Positions 25,945 to 34,127 of a stretch of DNA of 64,000 nt are shown piece by piece. Both the position numbers and the translations under genes were made by a program. Below the pieces are notes generated by a model. The model saw only the letters and a list, made by a program, of their open reading frames with translations, searched no databases and was not told the DNA's origin. The DNA comes from Pseudomonas parafulva (GTDB taxonomy: Bacteria > Pseudomonadota > Gammaproteobacteria > Pseudomonadales > Pseudomonadaceae), in the NCBI RefSeq assembly GCF_002021815.1, contig NZ_CP019952.1:1333001-1397000 (forward strand), in the 5' to 3' direction. Each line of letters opens with the position of its first letter. The first letter of the stretch is position 1.

Positions 25945-26217
25945 TCAGCGATAAGTCGGCAATGCAAAACGCTGCTGGCTCTGCAACATCGAGATCACTG
26001 GCAACTCGCTGGCTTGTTCGGCCAAGTCGCGGCGAATGGCGCTGATGGCCCAGGACAATTGCTCGGCGCTGTGCAGTTGGGTGTAGGTCAGTACACGGCG
26101 GGTAACCTTGCCGTCGGCCGCACGCAGAGTCAGCAAGATGCCGCCGTCAGGACGTGATTGAGTCGCGACTTGGTAAGCAGGGAACACCGAGACGAATTTT
26201 TCCTGGATAAGGTTCAT
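25945..26217 (-). CDS. DUF3509-type small protein
   Basis: A 90-residue protein beginning 'MNLIQEKFVSVFPAYQVATQ' with the segment 'RPDGGILLTLRAADGKV'. This matches my memory of DUF3509, a family found almost only in Pseudomonas and of unknown function. The ATG at 26217 has 'aggag' six bases upstream, and a longer in-frame start was rejected. It is divergent from the ankyrin gene over a 271-bp control region. Confidence 0.8.
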   Translation of the reverse strand: MNLIQEKFVSVFPAYQVATQSRPDGGILLTLRAADGKVTRRVLTYTQLHSAEQLSWAISAIRRDLAEQASELPVISMLQSQQRFALPTYR

Positions 26218-26360
26218 GACTACTCCTGACAAGGTGTGTGGCAATCGATGTCTAGATAGATTGCAGCGACCGTGCCAGAAACTGAGTGTAGGAAAAATCC
26301 AGTTAAATCAGGGGGTTGGACTACATTTAGAGAATGCCTTCCGTGCAAGCTGCAAGGTCA

Positions 26361-26386
26361 TGCATTTTGCACAGTGCATTTTGCAC
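26361..26386. promoter_or_regulatory. Two direct repeats of tgcattttgcac upstream of the ankyrin gene
   Basis: The 12-base word tgcattttgcac occurs at 26361-26372 and again at 26375-26386 (14-bp period). It lies in an unusually A+T-rich control region about 100 bp before the ankyrin-protein ATG. The layout suits a tandem binding site for an activator or repressor. The regulator is not identified. Confidence 0.45.
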
Positions 26387-26488
26387 GGCAAGCCAATCAA
26401 CGCTATGGGCTCGATAGAAACGGAACCTTTGACGCGCAGGAAGGGCCTGACAAACACTTGGGCAACGATTTCTACCAGGAGGTTCCTT

Positions 26489-27022
26489 ATGTCCACCCAG
26501 ACTGCGTCCGCTCAGCCTGCTCAAATGTCTACCGATGAAGCGGCTGCTTTTGCCGCACAAGTGTTCGACAAGGCCCGTCAAGGCGATGCCCAGATGCTGG
26601 AGCGCCTGCTGCAAAGCGGTCTGCCGGTGAACCTGCGTAATCACAAGGGCGACACCCTGCTGATGCTGGCCAGCTACCACGGCCACCATGACGCCGTTCA
26701 GGTGTTGCTCAACCACGGGGCCGATCCGCTCATTGCCAACGACAACGGCCAGCTCCCCATCGCCGGTGCCGCTTTCAAAGGGGACATGGCCATGATCCGC
26801 CTGTTGCTGGAAAACGGTGTACCGGTCGATGCCGCTGCCCAGGATGGACGCACGGCCCTGATGTTGGCCGCCATGTTCAACCGTGTAGAGATCCTTGAGT
26901 ACCTGCTGGCCCAGGGTGCCAACCCTGCCTTGCAGGATGTGCGCGGTGCAAACGCACTGATGGCAGCCCAGACCATGGGCGCCGTGGACGCCACCGCACG
27001 CCTGCAAGCGCTGGCAGGCTAA
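26489..27022 (+). CDS. Ankyrin-repeat protein (AnkB-like)
   Basis: A 177-residue protein with four to five ankyrin repeats of about 33 residues: 'GDTLLMLASYHGHHDAVQVL', 'GQLPIAGAAFKGDMAMIRLL', 'GRTALMLAAMFNRVEILEYL' and a shorter last one. There is no obvious signal peptide; the N-terminus is Ala/Gln-rich. The strong site 'aggagg' before ATG 26489 fixes the start. In Pseudomonas similar small ankyrin proteins (AnkB) accompany catalase and support oxidative stress defence, but no catalase gene is adjacent here. It binds protein partners by family. Confidence 0.85.
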   Translation: MSTQTASAQPAQMSTDEAAAFAAQVFDKARQGDAQMLERLLQSGLPVNLRNHKGDTLLMLASYHGHHDAVQVLLNHGADPLIANDNGQLPIAGAAFKGDMAMIRLLLENGVPVDAAAQDGRTALMLAAMFNRVEILEYLLAQGANPALQDVRGANALMAAQTMGAVDATARLQALAG

Positions 27023-27082
27023 CCGGCAGGGGGCGTTTGCGGCTATCCTTGGCGACTTTGCCATCGCCACAGGCCCCCCTTC

Positions 27083-27613
27083 ATGAAAACTCAGTTGCTC
27101 GAATTCATCCGCCTTATCAGCGCAGGCTGCCTGCGCGAAGAAGACATCGAGCGCATTGCCGACGAGGCTGCCCAGGCCTACGCCGACCCCGCCGCTTTCC
27201 TGGCCGCCAACCCCGACATCAACTACGACGACAGCTTTCCCATCCCACTGGGCGAGTGGGTAGTACTCGGCAGCCTGCCTGACACCGTGGTATTCCAGGC
27301 TGACACCTATCAGGAGCTGTTCCAGCAGATCAGCGACTCGTTCGACAAGAGCGTGCCGTTCACCCTCAAGCCCAAGCAGCTGGCACGCACCGAGCCGCTC
27401 GTGGCGCTCAACCGTATCCAGGTGCAGATGGGGGCGCTCAACAAGGAAGCCGGTGGCTACGTGCTGCTCGATTTCAGCCAATTGCTCGATGATGAGCTGC
27501 AGATGGTCATGGTTGGCCAGCATGACCTAGAGCGGGTCCAGGCGCTGGCCGCTGAACTTGGCATCAAGGCCGAGCCCGCCCTGGAGGCCCTGAAGGTCGC
27601 CCTGCACGTCTGA
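27083..27613 (+). CDS. Conserved hypothetical cytoplasmic protein
   Basis: A 176-residue acidic soluble protein with no signal peptide or membrane segment. It opens 'MKTQLLEFIRLISAGCLREE', with 'FPIPLGEWVVLGSLPDTVVF' in the middle and a helical C-terminus ('VQALAAELGIKAEPALEAL'). Codon use is like its neighbours, and it lies 60 bp after the ankyrin gene on the same strand, possibly co-transcribed. The ribosome site is weak ('aggcccc'). I do not recognise the family. Confidence 0.7.
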   Translation: MKTQLLEFIRLISAGCLREEDIERIADEAAQAYADPAAFLAANPDINYDDSFPIPLGEWVVLGSLPDTVVFQADTYQELFQQISDSFDKSVPFTLKPKQLARTEPLVALNRIQVQMGALNKEAGGYVLLDFSQLLDDELQMVMVGQHDLERVQALAAELGIKAEPALEALKVALHV

Positions 27614-27653
27614 GCGCGTCGTACGCGGCCCTGGCAGGCGGGCAACGGCGCTG

Positions 27654-28592
27654 TCAACCTAATGCGGTGTCCAGGAACATCATCACCGCGAAACCGCCCA
27701 TCAAGCCGAGCGTGGCGGAGGTCTGGTGGCCGTGACGGTGGGTTTCGGGAATGACCTCGTGGCTCACCACGAAGATCATCGCCCCCGCCGCCAGTCCCAT
27801 GCTGATAGGGTAGGCCACGGCAAAGCCGGTGGAAATGCCCAGCCCGATGACCGCGCCCAATGGCTCCATTACTCCTGAACCAATGGCCACCAGTGCGGCC
27901 TTCAGGTTGGACAGCCCGGTCGCCCGCAGCGCCAGCGCCACGGCCAGGCCCTCCGGGATGTCCTGAATGGCGATGGCGGTGGTCAGCGGCAGGCCGATGT
28001 TCATGTCGCCGTTGGTGAAGCTCACCCCGATGGCCATGCCCTCGGGCAAGTTGTGCAGGGTAATGGCCAGCACGAACAGCCAGACCCGGCTGAACCGTTC
28101 GGTTTCCGGCCCCACCACGCCGACGCGTTCATGCTCGTGCGGCGTGAAACGGTCCAGGCCCAGCATCAGCAGCACGCCCAGCCCCATGCCGACGACCACG
28201 ATGAAGGCCGCACCCGGCCCACTGCCGGTGATCTCCCGCGCCGCGTCCAGACCCGGCAAAATCAGCGAAAAAGAACTGGCTGCCAGCATCATGCCGGCAG
28301 CGAACCCCAGCATCACGTCCTGGTTACGGCTACTGACATCACGCAACACCACGGCCAGCACAGCGCCCAACGCGGTGGCGCCAAAGCCGGACAGGCCCCC
28401 GAGCGCGGCCAGGTGCAGGTTTTCGGAATGATCGCCGTTGACCGCATTCCACAGGCTCGCACCCAGCAGAATCACGACGGCCATCAGGCTCAGCGCAAGG
28501 CCTGCACCGACCCAGGGATTGTTGGCTATCTGTTGTCGCCACACGCTGAACGGCGAGGGCGGGGTGGCGCTGTGGCTGTGGGCAGGTGGCAT
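27654..28592 (-). CDS. ZIP-family metal transporter (GufA/ZupT type)
   Basis: A 312-residue membrane protein with about eight hydrophobic segments. The conserved metal-site helices are 'LHNLPEGMAIGVSFTNGD' (TM4) and 'IAIQDIPEGLAVALALR' (TM5), both with the xxPEG motif. The N-terminus is His-rich ('PPAHSHSA'), and there is a 'TPHEHERVGV' cytoplasmic loop that may bind metal. ZIP proteins bring Zn, Fe or Mn into the cytoplasm. ATG 28592 has 'agagg' upstream, and an earlier in-frame start at 28625 lacks one. No Zur box was recognised. Confidence 0.88.
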   Translation of the reverse strand: MPPAHSHSATPPSPFSVWRQQIANNPWVGAGLALSLMAVVILLGASLWNAVNGDHSENLHLAALGGLSGFGATALGAVLAVVLRDVSSRNQDVMLGFAAGMMLAASSFSLILPGLDAAREITGSGPGAAFIVVVGMGLGVLLMLGLDRFTPHEHERVGVVGPETERFSRVWLFVLAITLHNLPEGMAIGVSFTNGDMNIGLPLTTAIAIQDIPEGLAVALALRATGLSNLKAALVAIGSGVMEPLGAVIGLGISTGFAVAYPISMGLAAGAMIFVVSHEVIPETHRHGHQTSATLGLMGGFAVMMFLDTALG

Positions 28593-28722
28593 GCAGAACC
28601 TCTGATCGGAATGTCGATGCATCATAGGCAGTGACCTGCAGGCGGCGCCAAGGATTCCCTTCTATTGAACCGATAGAGGGCTATGCTATGCAGCAATACA
28701 CTCATCAACTGGAGTACGCGGT

Positions 28723-28914
28723 ATGGGATCGATGTTCAACAGCCTCGTAGGTCTGATCATTCTTGCCCTGGATATCTGGGCCATCATCAACGTCTACAAG
28801 AGTGACCGCGAAGTGGGGGTCAAGGTGTTGTGGATTCTTCTGATTGCCCTGCTGCCGGTCGTGGGGCTGGTGATTTGGGCCATTGCCGGGCCGCGCGGCA
28901 CAGGCCGGCTCTGA
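28723..28914 (+). CDS. Small PLDc_N-type membrane protein
   Basis: A 63-residue protein with two hydrophobic helices: 'SLVGLIILALDIWAIINVY' and, after a charged 'KSDREVGVKVLW' loop, 'ILLIALLPVVGLVIWAIAGP'. This is the pattern of the phospholipase D-nuclease N-terminal (PLDc_N) domain found alone in many short bacterial proteins, whose role is unknown. An upstream 'ggagtacgcggt' may supply the ribosome site. Confidence 0.75.
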   Translation: MGSMFNSLVGLIILALDIWAIINVYKSDREVGVKVLWILLIALLPVVGLVIWAIAGPRGTGRL

Positions 28915-29067
28915 AACCAGCACTCTGTGCCCCCATGGCGCCAGAGGCAATCCAGGCCGTGACAAAATTTTCACAATGAATTAAACAGAATCCGCACCCG
29001 CACAATGCTGCGCTGGTCTTGCGCCAGCGCCTTCTTCGCAAACCGCATTTCTAGGACCTTCCTGTTC

Positions 29068-31125
29068 ATGGCCAACCCGGACGCCTTGAAGCAATGGCGC
29101 GCGCGAGCGCCGTTCTCGCCGACCCTCAAATCCCACCTGGCCTATACGCTGCTCAGCGCGCTGGTCATCATGCTGATGCTCAGCCTCGTGCGCCTGGCAC
29201 TGCTGGTCTACAACAGCGACATGGTTGGCGACACGCCAGCGGCCACGGTCGCCGAAGGGTTCGTCAACGGCCTGCGCTTCGACCTTCGGGTGGTGGTGTA
29301 CATCAGCATTCCGCTGCTGCTGGCGCTGCTCAGCCCTTGGGCCATGGCCCGGCGGGGCGTATTCCGTTTCTGGCTGACGCTCACCGCCAGCGTGGTGATG
29401 TTCCTGGGCCTGATGGAACTGGACTTCTATCGCGAGTTCCACCAGCGCTTGAACGGCTTGGTGTTCCAGTACATCAAGGAAGACCCCAAGACCGTCATGA
29501 GCATGCTCTGGTACGGCTTCCCAGTGGTGCGCTACCTGCTGGCCTGGGTGCTCGGGACCTGGCTGCTCAGCCTGCTGTTCAAGGGTGTCGACCGGCTGAC
29601 CAGGGGTATCGGCACCCAGCCGGTGGCCGCATGGTATTACCGTCTGGCGGTGTTCATGGTGATCCTGTTGGTGGCCGTGATCGCCGCCCGTGGCACCCTG
29701 CGTCAAGGCCCGCCCATGCGCTGGGGTGACGCGTTCACCACCGATTCGAACTTCGTCAACCAGTTGGGCCTCAACGGCACCCTGACCCTGATCGACGCCG
29801 CCAAGAGCCGCTTCGGCGAGGACCGCGCCAACATCTGGAGACCGGTGCTGGAGCAGAACCTGGCGACCCAGACTGTGCGCCAGCAACTGCTGACCACCCA
29901 TGACACCCTGGTCGATGCCGACGAAGCGGCCGTGCGCCGCGACTTCCTGCCGCCGGCCGAGGGCACCCTGCCCATCAAGAACGTGGTGGTGATCCTGATG
30001 GAGAGCTTCGCGGGCCATTCGGTCGGCGCGCTGGGCAGCCCCAACAACATCACCCCTTACTTCGACAAGCTGGCTAAGGAAGGGCTGCTGTTCGACCGCT
30101 TCTTCTCCAACGGCACTCATACCCATCAGGGCATGTTCGCCACCATGGCGTGCTTCCCCAACCTGCCCGGCTTCGAGTACCTGATGCAGACGCCGGAGGG
30201 CGGTCACAAGCTGTCCGGGCTGCCGGCCTTGCTCAGCGCCCGCGACTACGATGACGTGTACGTCTACAACGGCGACTTCGCCTGGGACAACCAGTCCGGG
30301 TTCTTCGGCAACCAGGGCATGACCACCTTCATCGGCCGGCAGGACTTCGTCGACCCGGTGTTCTCCGACCCGACCTGGGGCGTGTCCGACCAGGACATGT
30401 TCGACCGCGGCAACCAGGAGCTGGCCAAGCACGATGGCAGCAAGCCGATCTATGCCTTGCTCCAGACCCTGTCCAACCACACGCCGTACGCCCTGCCCAA
30501 GGACCTGCCGGTGGAGAAGGTCACCGGGCAAGGCCGCCTGGATGAACACCTGACGGCCATGCGCTACTCGGACTGGGCCTTGGGCCAGTTCTTCGAGAAG
30601 GCGCGCAAGGAGCCCTATTTCAAGGACACCTTGTTCGTGATCGTGGGGGACCATGGTTTCGGCAACCATCAACAGGTCACCGAACTGGACCTGGGGCGGT
30701 TCAACGTACCGCTGCTGCTGATCGCCCCAGGCATCCAGGAGAAATTCGGTGCGGTCAACCACACCGTGGGCACCCAGGTCGATATCGTGCCGACTATCAT
30801 GGGTCGCCTGGGCGGCCAGACGCGCCATCAGTGCTGGGGGCGCGACTTGCTCAACCTGCCTGAGGGCGACCCAGGCATCGGCATGATCAAGCCTTCGGGT
30901 AGCGAGCAGATCGTGGGGTTGGTACAGGGCGACCGTATCCTGATCGAGCCCAAGGACATGACCCCGCGCCTGTACCGCTATCAGCTGGGTCGCGAGTTCA
31001 AGGCCGAGCTCATCGAAAGCCCTGACCAGCCGCAGCTGCTCAAGCAGCTCGAAGCCTACATCCAGACGGCCACCAAGAGCTTGCTGGACAACACGGCAGG
31101 GGTGGTGCACGGCACGCCGAAGTAA
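29068..31125 (+). CDS. LTA-synthase-like membrane sulfatase (phosphoglycerol transferase family)
   Basis: This 685-residue protein has five membrane helices (about residues 20-210) and a periplasmic alkaline-phosphatase-superfamily domain. The metal-bearing 'VVVILMESFAGHSVGALG' opens the catalytic part (about residue 310). The nucleophilic Thr is in 'FSNGTHTHQGMFATMAC', and 'VIVGDHGFGNHQQ' carries the late metal ligands. Relatives transfer phosphoglycerol to lipoteichoic acid (LtaS) or to periplasmic glucans (OpgB). In a Gram-negative, glucan or lipid modification is the likelier role, but the acceptor is unknown. ATG 29068 has 'aggacc' upstream. Confidence 0.88.
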   Translation: MANPDALKQWRARAPFSPTLKSHLAYTLLSALVIMLMLSLVRLALLVYNSDMVGDTPAATVAEGFVNGLRFDLRVVVYISIPLLLALLSPWAMARRGVFRFWLTLTASVVMFLGLMELDFYREFHQRLNGLVFQYIKEDPKTVMSMLWYGFPVVRYLLAWVLGTWLLSLLFKGVDRLTRGIGTQPVAAWYYRLAVFMVILLVAVIAARGTLRQGPPMRWGDAFTTDSNFVNQLGLNGTLTLIDAAKSRFGEDRANIWRPVLEQNLATQTVRQQLLTTHDTLVDADEAAVRRDFLPPAEGTLPIKNVVVILMESFAGHSVGALGSPNNITPYFDKLAKEGLLFDRFFSNGTHTHQGMFATMACFPNLPGFEYLMQTPEGGHKLSGLPALLSARDYDDVYVYNGDFAWDNQSGFFGNQGMTTFIGRQDFVDPVFSDPTWGVSDQDMFDRGNQELAKHDGSKPIYALLQTLSNHTPYALPKDLPVEKVTGQGRLDEHLTAMRYSDWALGQFFEKARKEPYFKDTLFVIVGDHGFGNHQQVTELDLGRFNVPLLLIAPGIQEKFGAVNHTVGTQVDIVPTIMGRLGGQTRHQCWGRDLLNLPEGDPGIGMIKPSGSEQIVGLVQGDRILIEPKDMTPRLYRYQLGREFKAELIESPDQPQLLKQLEAYIQTATKSLLDNTAGVVHGTPK

Positions 31126-31145
31126 CCCTATTTACACCCCGACCC

Positions 31146-31165
31146 GAGCCGCTACCTAGCGGCTC
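31146..31165. terminator. Hairpin after the LTA-synthase-like gene
   Basis: Perfect 8-bp stem 'gagccgct' / 'agcggctc' with a 4-base loop, 20 bp after the stop. No strong T-run follows. Confidence 0.55.
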
Positions 31166-31263
31166 AGGTCGACGGGTGTTCAACTTTCTGAACATTCCCC
31201 AAGGGCCAAGGTCATTTATTCAGGCATCGCATAAGGTGTCGTTTGATTGAGAGGGCTCGTTCG

Positions 31264-31500
31264 ATGAAAGAGTGGGAAGTCATCTTTGCCGACCAGAAAG
31301 GCGCACCGACCTCGATTGTGCTGCAGGCCGAACATCGCCCCAGCGAGGAAGACGCTGCCCGTGCCATCCGCACGCGGTTGTTCCCGGTCATGGATGAGCT
31401 GGACCTCAACGATTTTCAGGATCGCGCGGTGTCCCCCACGGCGCGCTGGCTGAAAGAACACAGCGGCGTCACCATCACCAGCATTGAAGAGGCGCCCTGA
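31264..31500 (+). CDS. Small hypothetical protein
   Basis: A 78-residue soluble protein ('MKEWEVIFADQKGAPTSIVL', 'AARAIRTRLFPVMDELDLND') with a beta-alpha-beta look and no membrane or signal segment. ATG 31264 follows 'gagagg' by 9 bases; a TTG seven codons earlier is possible. Codon use is ordinary for the region. I do not recognise the family. The rraB-like gene lies downstream after a hairpin. Confidence 0.65.
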   Translation: MKEWEVIFADQKGAPTSIVLQAEHRPSEEDAARAIRTRLFPVMDELDLNDFQDRAVSPTARWLKEHSGVTITSIEEAP

Positions 31501-31544
31501 TTCACGGTTTGCGTAGCGTCCGCCTGGGCACTACGCTGCATGAA

Positions 31545-31572
31545 GGTGCCCGCCGGCTGCGCAGGCGGCACC
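31545..31572. terminator. Terminator-like hairpin after the small hypothetical gene
   Basis: Stem 'ggtgcc(c)gcc' / 'ggcggcacc' with a single bulge, 45 bp after the stop; no T-run. Confidence 0.45.
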
Positions 31573-31673
31573 GTTCCCACCCGCGTCTTGTATCAGCTCG
31601 AACTGCCCGACGATTTAGGGCAGGTGCCCTTGCACGGAAAGTCTATCCACTGCGTTATTCAGGAGGACGATTC

Positions 31674-32006
31674 ATGAGCAGCCAACACGACGATATCAGC
31701 AGCAACGTCCTGCGCCAGATGAAGGCAGGTGGCTTCGATTTCACCCAGATCCACCCCATCGAGTTCTATGCCGTTTTTCCGGATGAAGCCGCTGCGCGCC
31801 GCGCAGCCGGGGAGTTTCGTGGCGAGTCGCTTAACGCTCAGGTAACCGAACTCGACGACGGTGCCTGGCACCTGGAACTCAGTAAAATCATGTTCGCCAC
31901 CCACGGTGGCATTGGCGACTTCGAGGAGGCCTTCGAACAGGTTGTCACGCCTTATGGAGGCGAAGTGGAGGGGTGGGGGGTCAAGCACGAGCGCCTCACG
32001 GCCTAG
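31674..32006 (+). CDS. RraB-type regulator of RNase E activity
   Basis: A 110-residue acidic protein of the RraB family. It has 'HPIEFYAVFPDEAAARRAA' and 'GGIGDFEEAFEQVVTPYGGEVEGWGV', whose 'YGGEVDGWG'-like ending is diagnostic. RraB binds the C-terminal scaffold region of RNase E and modulates which RNAs it degrades. ATG 31674 has a strong 'aggagg' site; the longer upstream frame crosses a hairpin and was rejected. Confidence 0.88.
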   Translation: MSSQHDDISSNVLRQMKAGGFDFTQIHPIEFYAVFPDEAAARRAAGEFRGESLNAQVTELDDGAWHLELSKIMFATHGGIGDFEEAFEQVVTPYGGEVEGWGVKHERLTA

Positions 32007-32012
32007 GCCATT

Positions 32013-32036
32013 GGGCCGCCCTGCGGCCCGATTTTC
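32013..32036 (+). terminator. Rho-independent terminator after rraB
   Basis: Perfect 7-bp stem 'gggccgc' / 'gcggccc' with a 3-base loop, followed by 'gatttt', immediately after the stop and before the end of the convergent cytochrome gene. Confidence 0.72.
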
Positions 32037-32837
32037 TCAGGATTTGCGCGTGGCCATGTGCCGCAGGTAGGCCAACAGCGCATCGAGCTCCTGATCATTC
32101 AGCACGCTTGGGGCAAAGCCCGGCATTTTCGCCTGGGGCCATTGCCGCAAGCGTTGTGGGTCCCGAATCAGCATGCGCAGGTAACCCGGCTGGAAATACT
32201 CGGTCGGGTTGTGCGGCACATTCAAATCAGGCCCTACCTGCGCATCCCCTGCACCGTTCAGACGGTGGCAGGCCAGGCAGTTCTGCTGGAACAATGCAAA
32301 GCCTTGTCGCACGGGGCTGTCGCCCGGCAGGTCGGGGTCCGGCAGCAACGCCGGGAAGCGCTGCTCGACAGAGGCTAGCTTACGTATCGTGGAGATCTGA
32401 AAGGGCCATTGTTCGGGGCGAATGCCGCTCGCTTGCGGCGCCGTCCACACCAAATAAAACGGCCCTGCACTCGGTTTTCCCTTACCTAGGGGCGGCCAAG
32501 GGGCGGCTGGGTCTTCGACGGCTAGCCAGGCCTGCGCCGGGCCGGGTTGAAGCAGAGGGCCAGCGGGCATTTCTGCCGCAAAGCCATCGGCTGCAATGGC
32601 CTGCAGGTGGTCCTCAGGCTGCACACCGTTGAGCAGCGCCGCGAGGGGCACTGCGCGATAGCGCATGGGGCGCTTATAGGAAACGTCCTCACTAATGTCC
32701 ACCGTCTTGGCTTGGGGATGTGCGAGCAACTGTTCGCTGCTCCACTGCTTTTGGCCAGTGCCAAGTTCAAGGTGCAGTTGGGCCGCCGACAGCGGCAGGC
32801 ACGACAGCAAGGCTGCCAAGGCAATGCATGGGCGCAT
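32037..32837 (-). CDS. Periplasmic cytochrome c with an N-terminal extra domain
   Basis: A 266-residue exported protein (signal 'MRPCIALAALLSCLPLSAA'). The C-terminal third is a single-haem class I cytochrome c: CLACH in 'QQNCLACHRLNGAGDAQVGP' (about residue 190) and a distal Met in 'QAKMPGFAPSVLNDQELDALLAYL'. The first 160 residues form another domain ('DVSYKRPMRYRAVPLAALL', 'GPFYLVWTAP') that recalls molybdopterin-oxidoreductase-like binding domains, though without an obvious catalytic Cys. It could donate or accept electrons for a periplasmic enzyme not encoded here. Confidence 0.85.
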   Translation of the reverse strand: MRPCIALAALLSCLPLSAAQLHLELGTGQKQWSSEQLLAHPQAKTVDISEDVSYKRPMRYRAVPLAALLNGVQPEDHLQAIAADGFAAEMPAGPLLQPGPAQAWLAVEDPAAPWPPLGKGKPSAGPFYLVWTAPQASGIRPEQWPFQISTIRKLASVEQRFPALLPDPDLPGDSPVRQGFALFQQNCLACHRLNGAGDAQVGPDLNVPHNPTEYFQPGYLRMLIRDPQRLRQWPQAKMPGFAPSVLNDQELDALLAYLRHMATRKS

Positions 32838-32902
32838 GGGATACTCCGGCCATCAGGGCCAGCAGGTTACCGCTATCCCGCCTGCTACCGCCACCACCCG
32901 CC

Positions 32903-32998
32903 TTAGCCGAACAGACGTGTCAGGTTTGGCACTATCAGCAACAGCGTGGTTGCGAAAAGAATGAGTCCAGCTTGGCGAAGTTTCGATTGTCTAAACAT
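32903..32998 (-). CDS. Very small membrane protein (31 residues)
   Basis: ATG 32998 starts 'MFRQSKLRQAGLILFATTLL': a basic N-terminus, one hydrophobic helix (11-24), then 'PNLTRLFG'. 'aagaagg' lies 9 bases before the ATG. The same frame is open further upstream but without a plausible site. Small single-helix proteins of this shape occur in Pseudomonas, but expression here is an inference from the start context only. Confidence 0.4.
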   Translation of the reverse strand: MFRQSKLRQAGLILFATTLLLIVPNLTRLFG

Positions 32999-33361
32999 GG
33001 CGGACCGCCTTCTTGTTGTTATTCCTAAATACCCGTTGGCTTCCTTGTCACATGTCGGGTCGATCGCAATGGCCCCTACTGGCGCCGGCACGGCTTGCCT
33101 CATGAATGTGGACATACTGCAACAGTAGGGCGTACATCATTCAATATTGAGAACCCTTTGTTCTAACTGCCAGCGGCCTATAACATTTCGTTTTAAAGCA
33201 TTAAGCCATCGCGCTGATAGGCTTCACCTAGACAGGTTGGGTGTTTTTGTGCCGTCTCAGCCCAAAGCGCACCGTTCGTCTGCGCGACCCTCTTGCTTGT
33301 ACGTGCCTTTCGCGTCACGCTCTACAGCTGTTTTCCATCCATGTCGTTCAGGACTATCCCT

Positions 33362-34093
33362 ATGTCGTTACGCATCTGCATCCTTGAAACCGATGTTCTG
33401 CGACCGGAATTGACGGCGCAGTACGAAGGCTACGGCAGGATGTTCGAGCAGCTCTTCGCCCGTCAGCCGATCACAGCACAGTTCAGTGTCTACAACGTCA
33501 TGAACGGTGAATATCCCGCCGATGACCTTAAGTTCGATGCTTACCTTGTGACGGGCAGCAAGGCCGATTCGTTCGGTTCCGATCCCTGGATCCAGACGCT
33601 CAAGGCTTATCTGCTCAAGCTGTATGACCGGGGTGAGAAGCTGCTGGGTGTGTGTTTCGGTCACCAGCTGCTGGCGTTGACCTTGGGCGGCAAAGCGGAG
33701 CGAGCGGAGAAGGGCTGGGGCGTTGGCGTACACCGTTATTCACTGGCAGCGCGTGCACCATGGATGCAACCTCAAGTATCGGAGCTGACCTTGCTGATCA
33801 GTCACCAGGACCAGGTGACCGAATTGCCCAAAGGCGCCACGGTCATTGCGTCCAGTGATTTCTGCCCCAACGCCGCGTATTGCATCGGCGATCAGGTGCT
33901 GTGTTTCCAAGGCCACCCGGAGTTCGTACACGACTACTCCCGGGCCTTGCTCGACGCACGCCAGGCGCATCTAGGCGATGAGGTCTACCAGCAGGCCGTC
34001 GCCAGCCTCGCCACCGAACATCAGGGTGACGTGGTAGGCGAATGGATGTTGCGTTTCATCCAGCAACCGGCTAACAAGCACAACGCGGCCTGA
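33362..34093 (+). CDS. Class I glutamine amidotransferase (GATase1) protein
   Basis: This 243-residue stand-alone GATase1 domain has the nucleophile C98 in 'KLLGVCFGHQLLALTLGG', the downstream 'VGVHRYSL' strand and the His/Glu pair in 'VLCFQGHPEFVHDYSRALL'. Such proteins hydrolyse glutamine or act as gamma-glutamyl hydrolases; the close relatives in Pseudomonas are annotated only as GMP synthase-like amidotransferases. ATG 33362 has 'aggac' upstream; an ATG seven codons earlier is a weaker choice. No partner synthase is adjacent. Confidence 0.87.
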   Translation: MSLRICILETDVLRPELTAQYEGYGRMFEQLFARQPITAQFSVYNVMNGEYPADDLKFDAYLVTGSKADSFGSDPWIQTLKAYLLKLYDRGEKLLGVCFGHQLLALTLGGKAERAEKGWGVGVHRYSLAARAPWMQPQVSELTLLISHQDQVTELPKGATVIASSDFCPNAAYCIGDQVLCFQGHPEFVHDYSRALLDARQAHLGDEVYQQAVASLATEHQGDVVGEWMLRFIQQPANKHNAA

Positions 34094-34100
34094 CAGGGCA

Positions 34101-34119
34101 GGGGTCGCCCGGTGACCCC
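34101..34119. terminator. Terminator hairpin between amidotransferase and corA-like genes
   Basis: Stem 'ggggtc' / 'gacccc' with a 7-base loop, 7 bp after the amidotransferase stop and 8 bp before the end of the convergent gene. 'tatctt' follows. Confidence 0.55.
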
Positions 34120-34127
34120 TATCTTGG

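Noticed and set aside
28981..31110. Very long minus-strand open frame (709 residues) opposite the LTA-synthase-like gene
   Set aside because: It is the antisense shadow of a well-supported gene in G+C-rich DNA; its translation is His/Gln/Val-rich with no domain.
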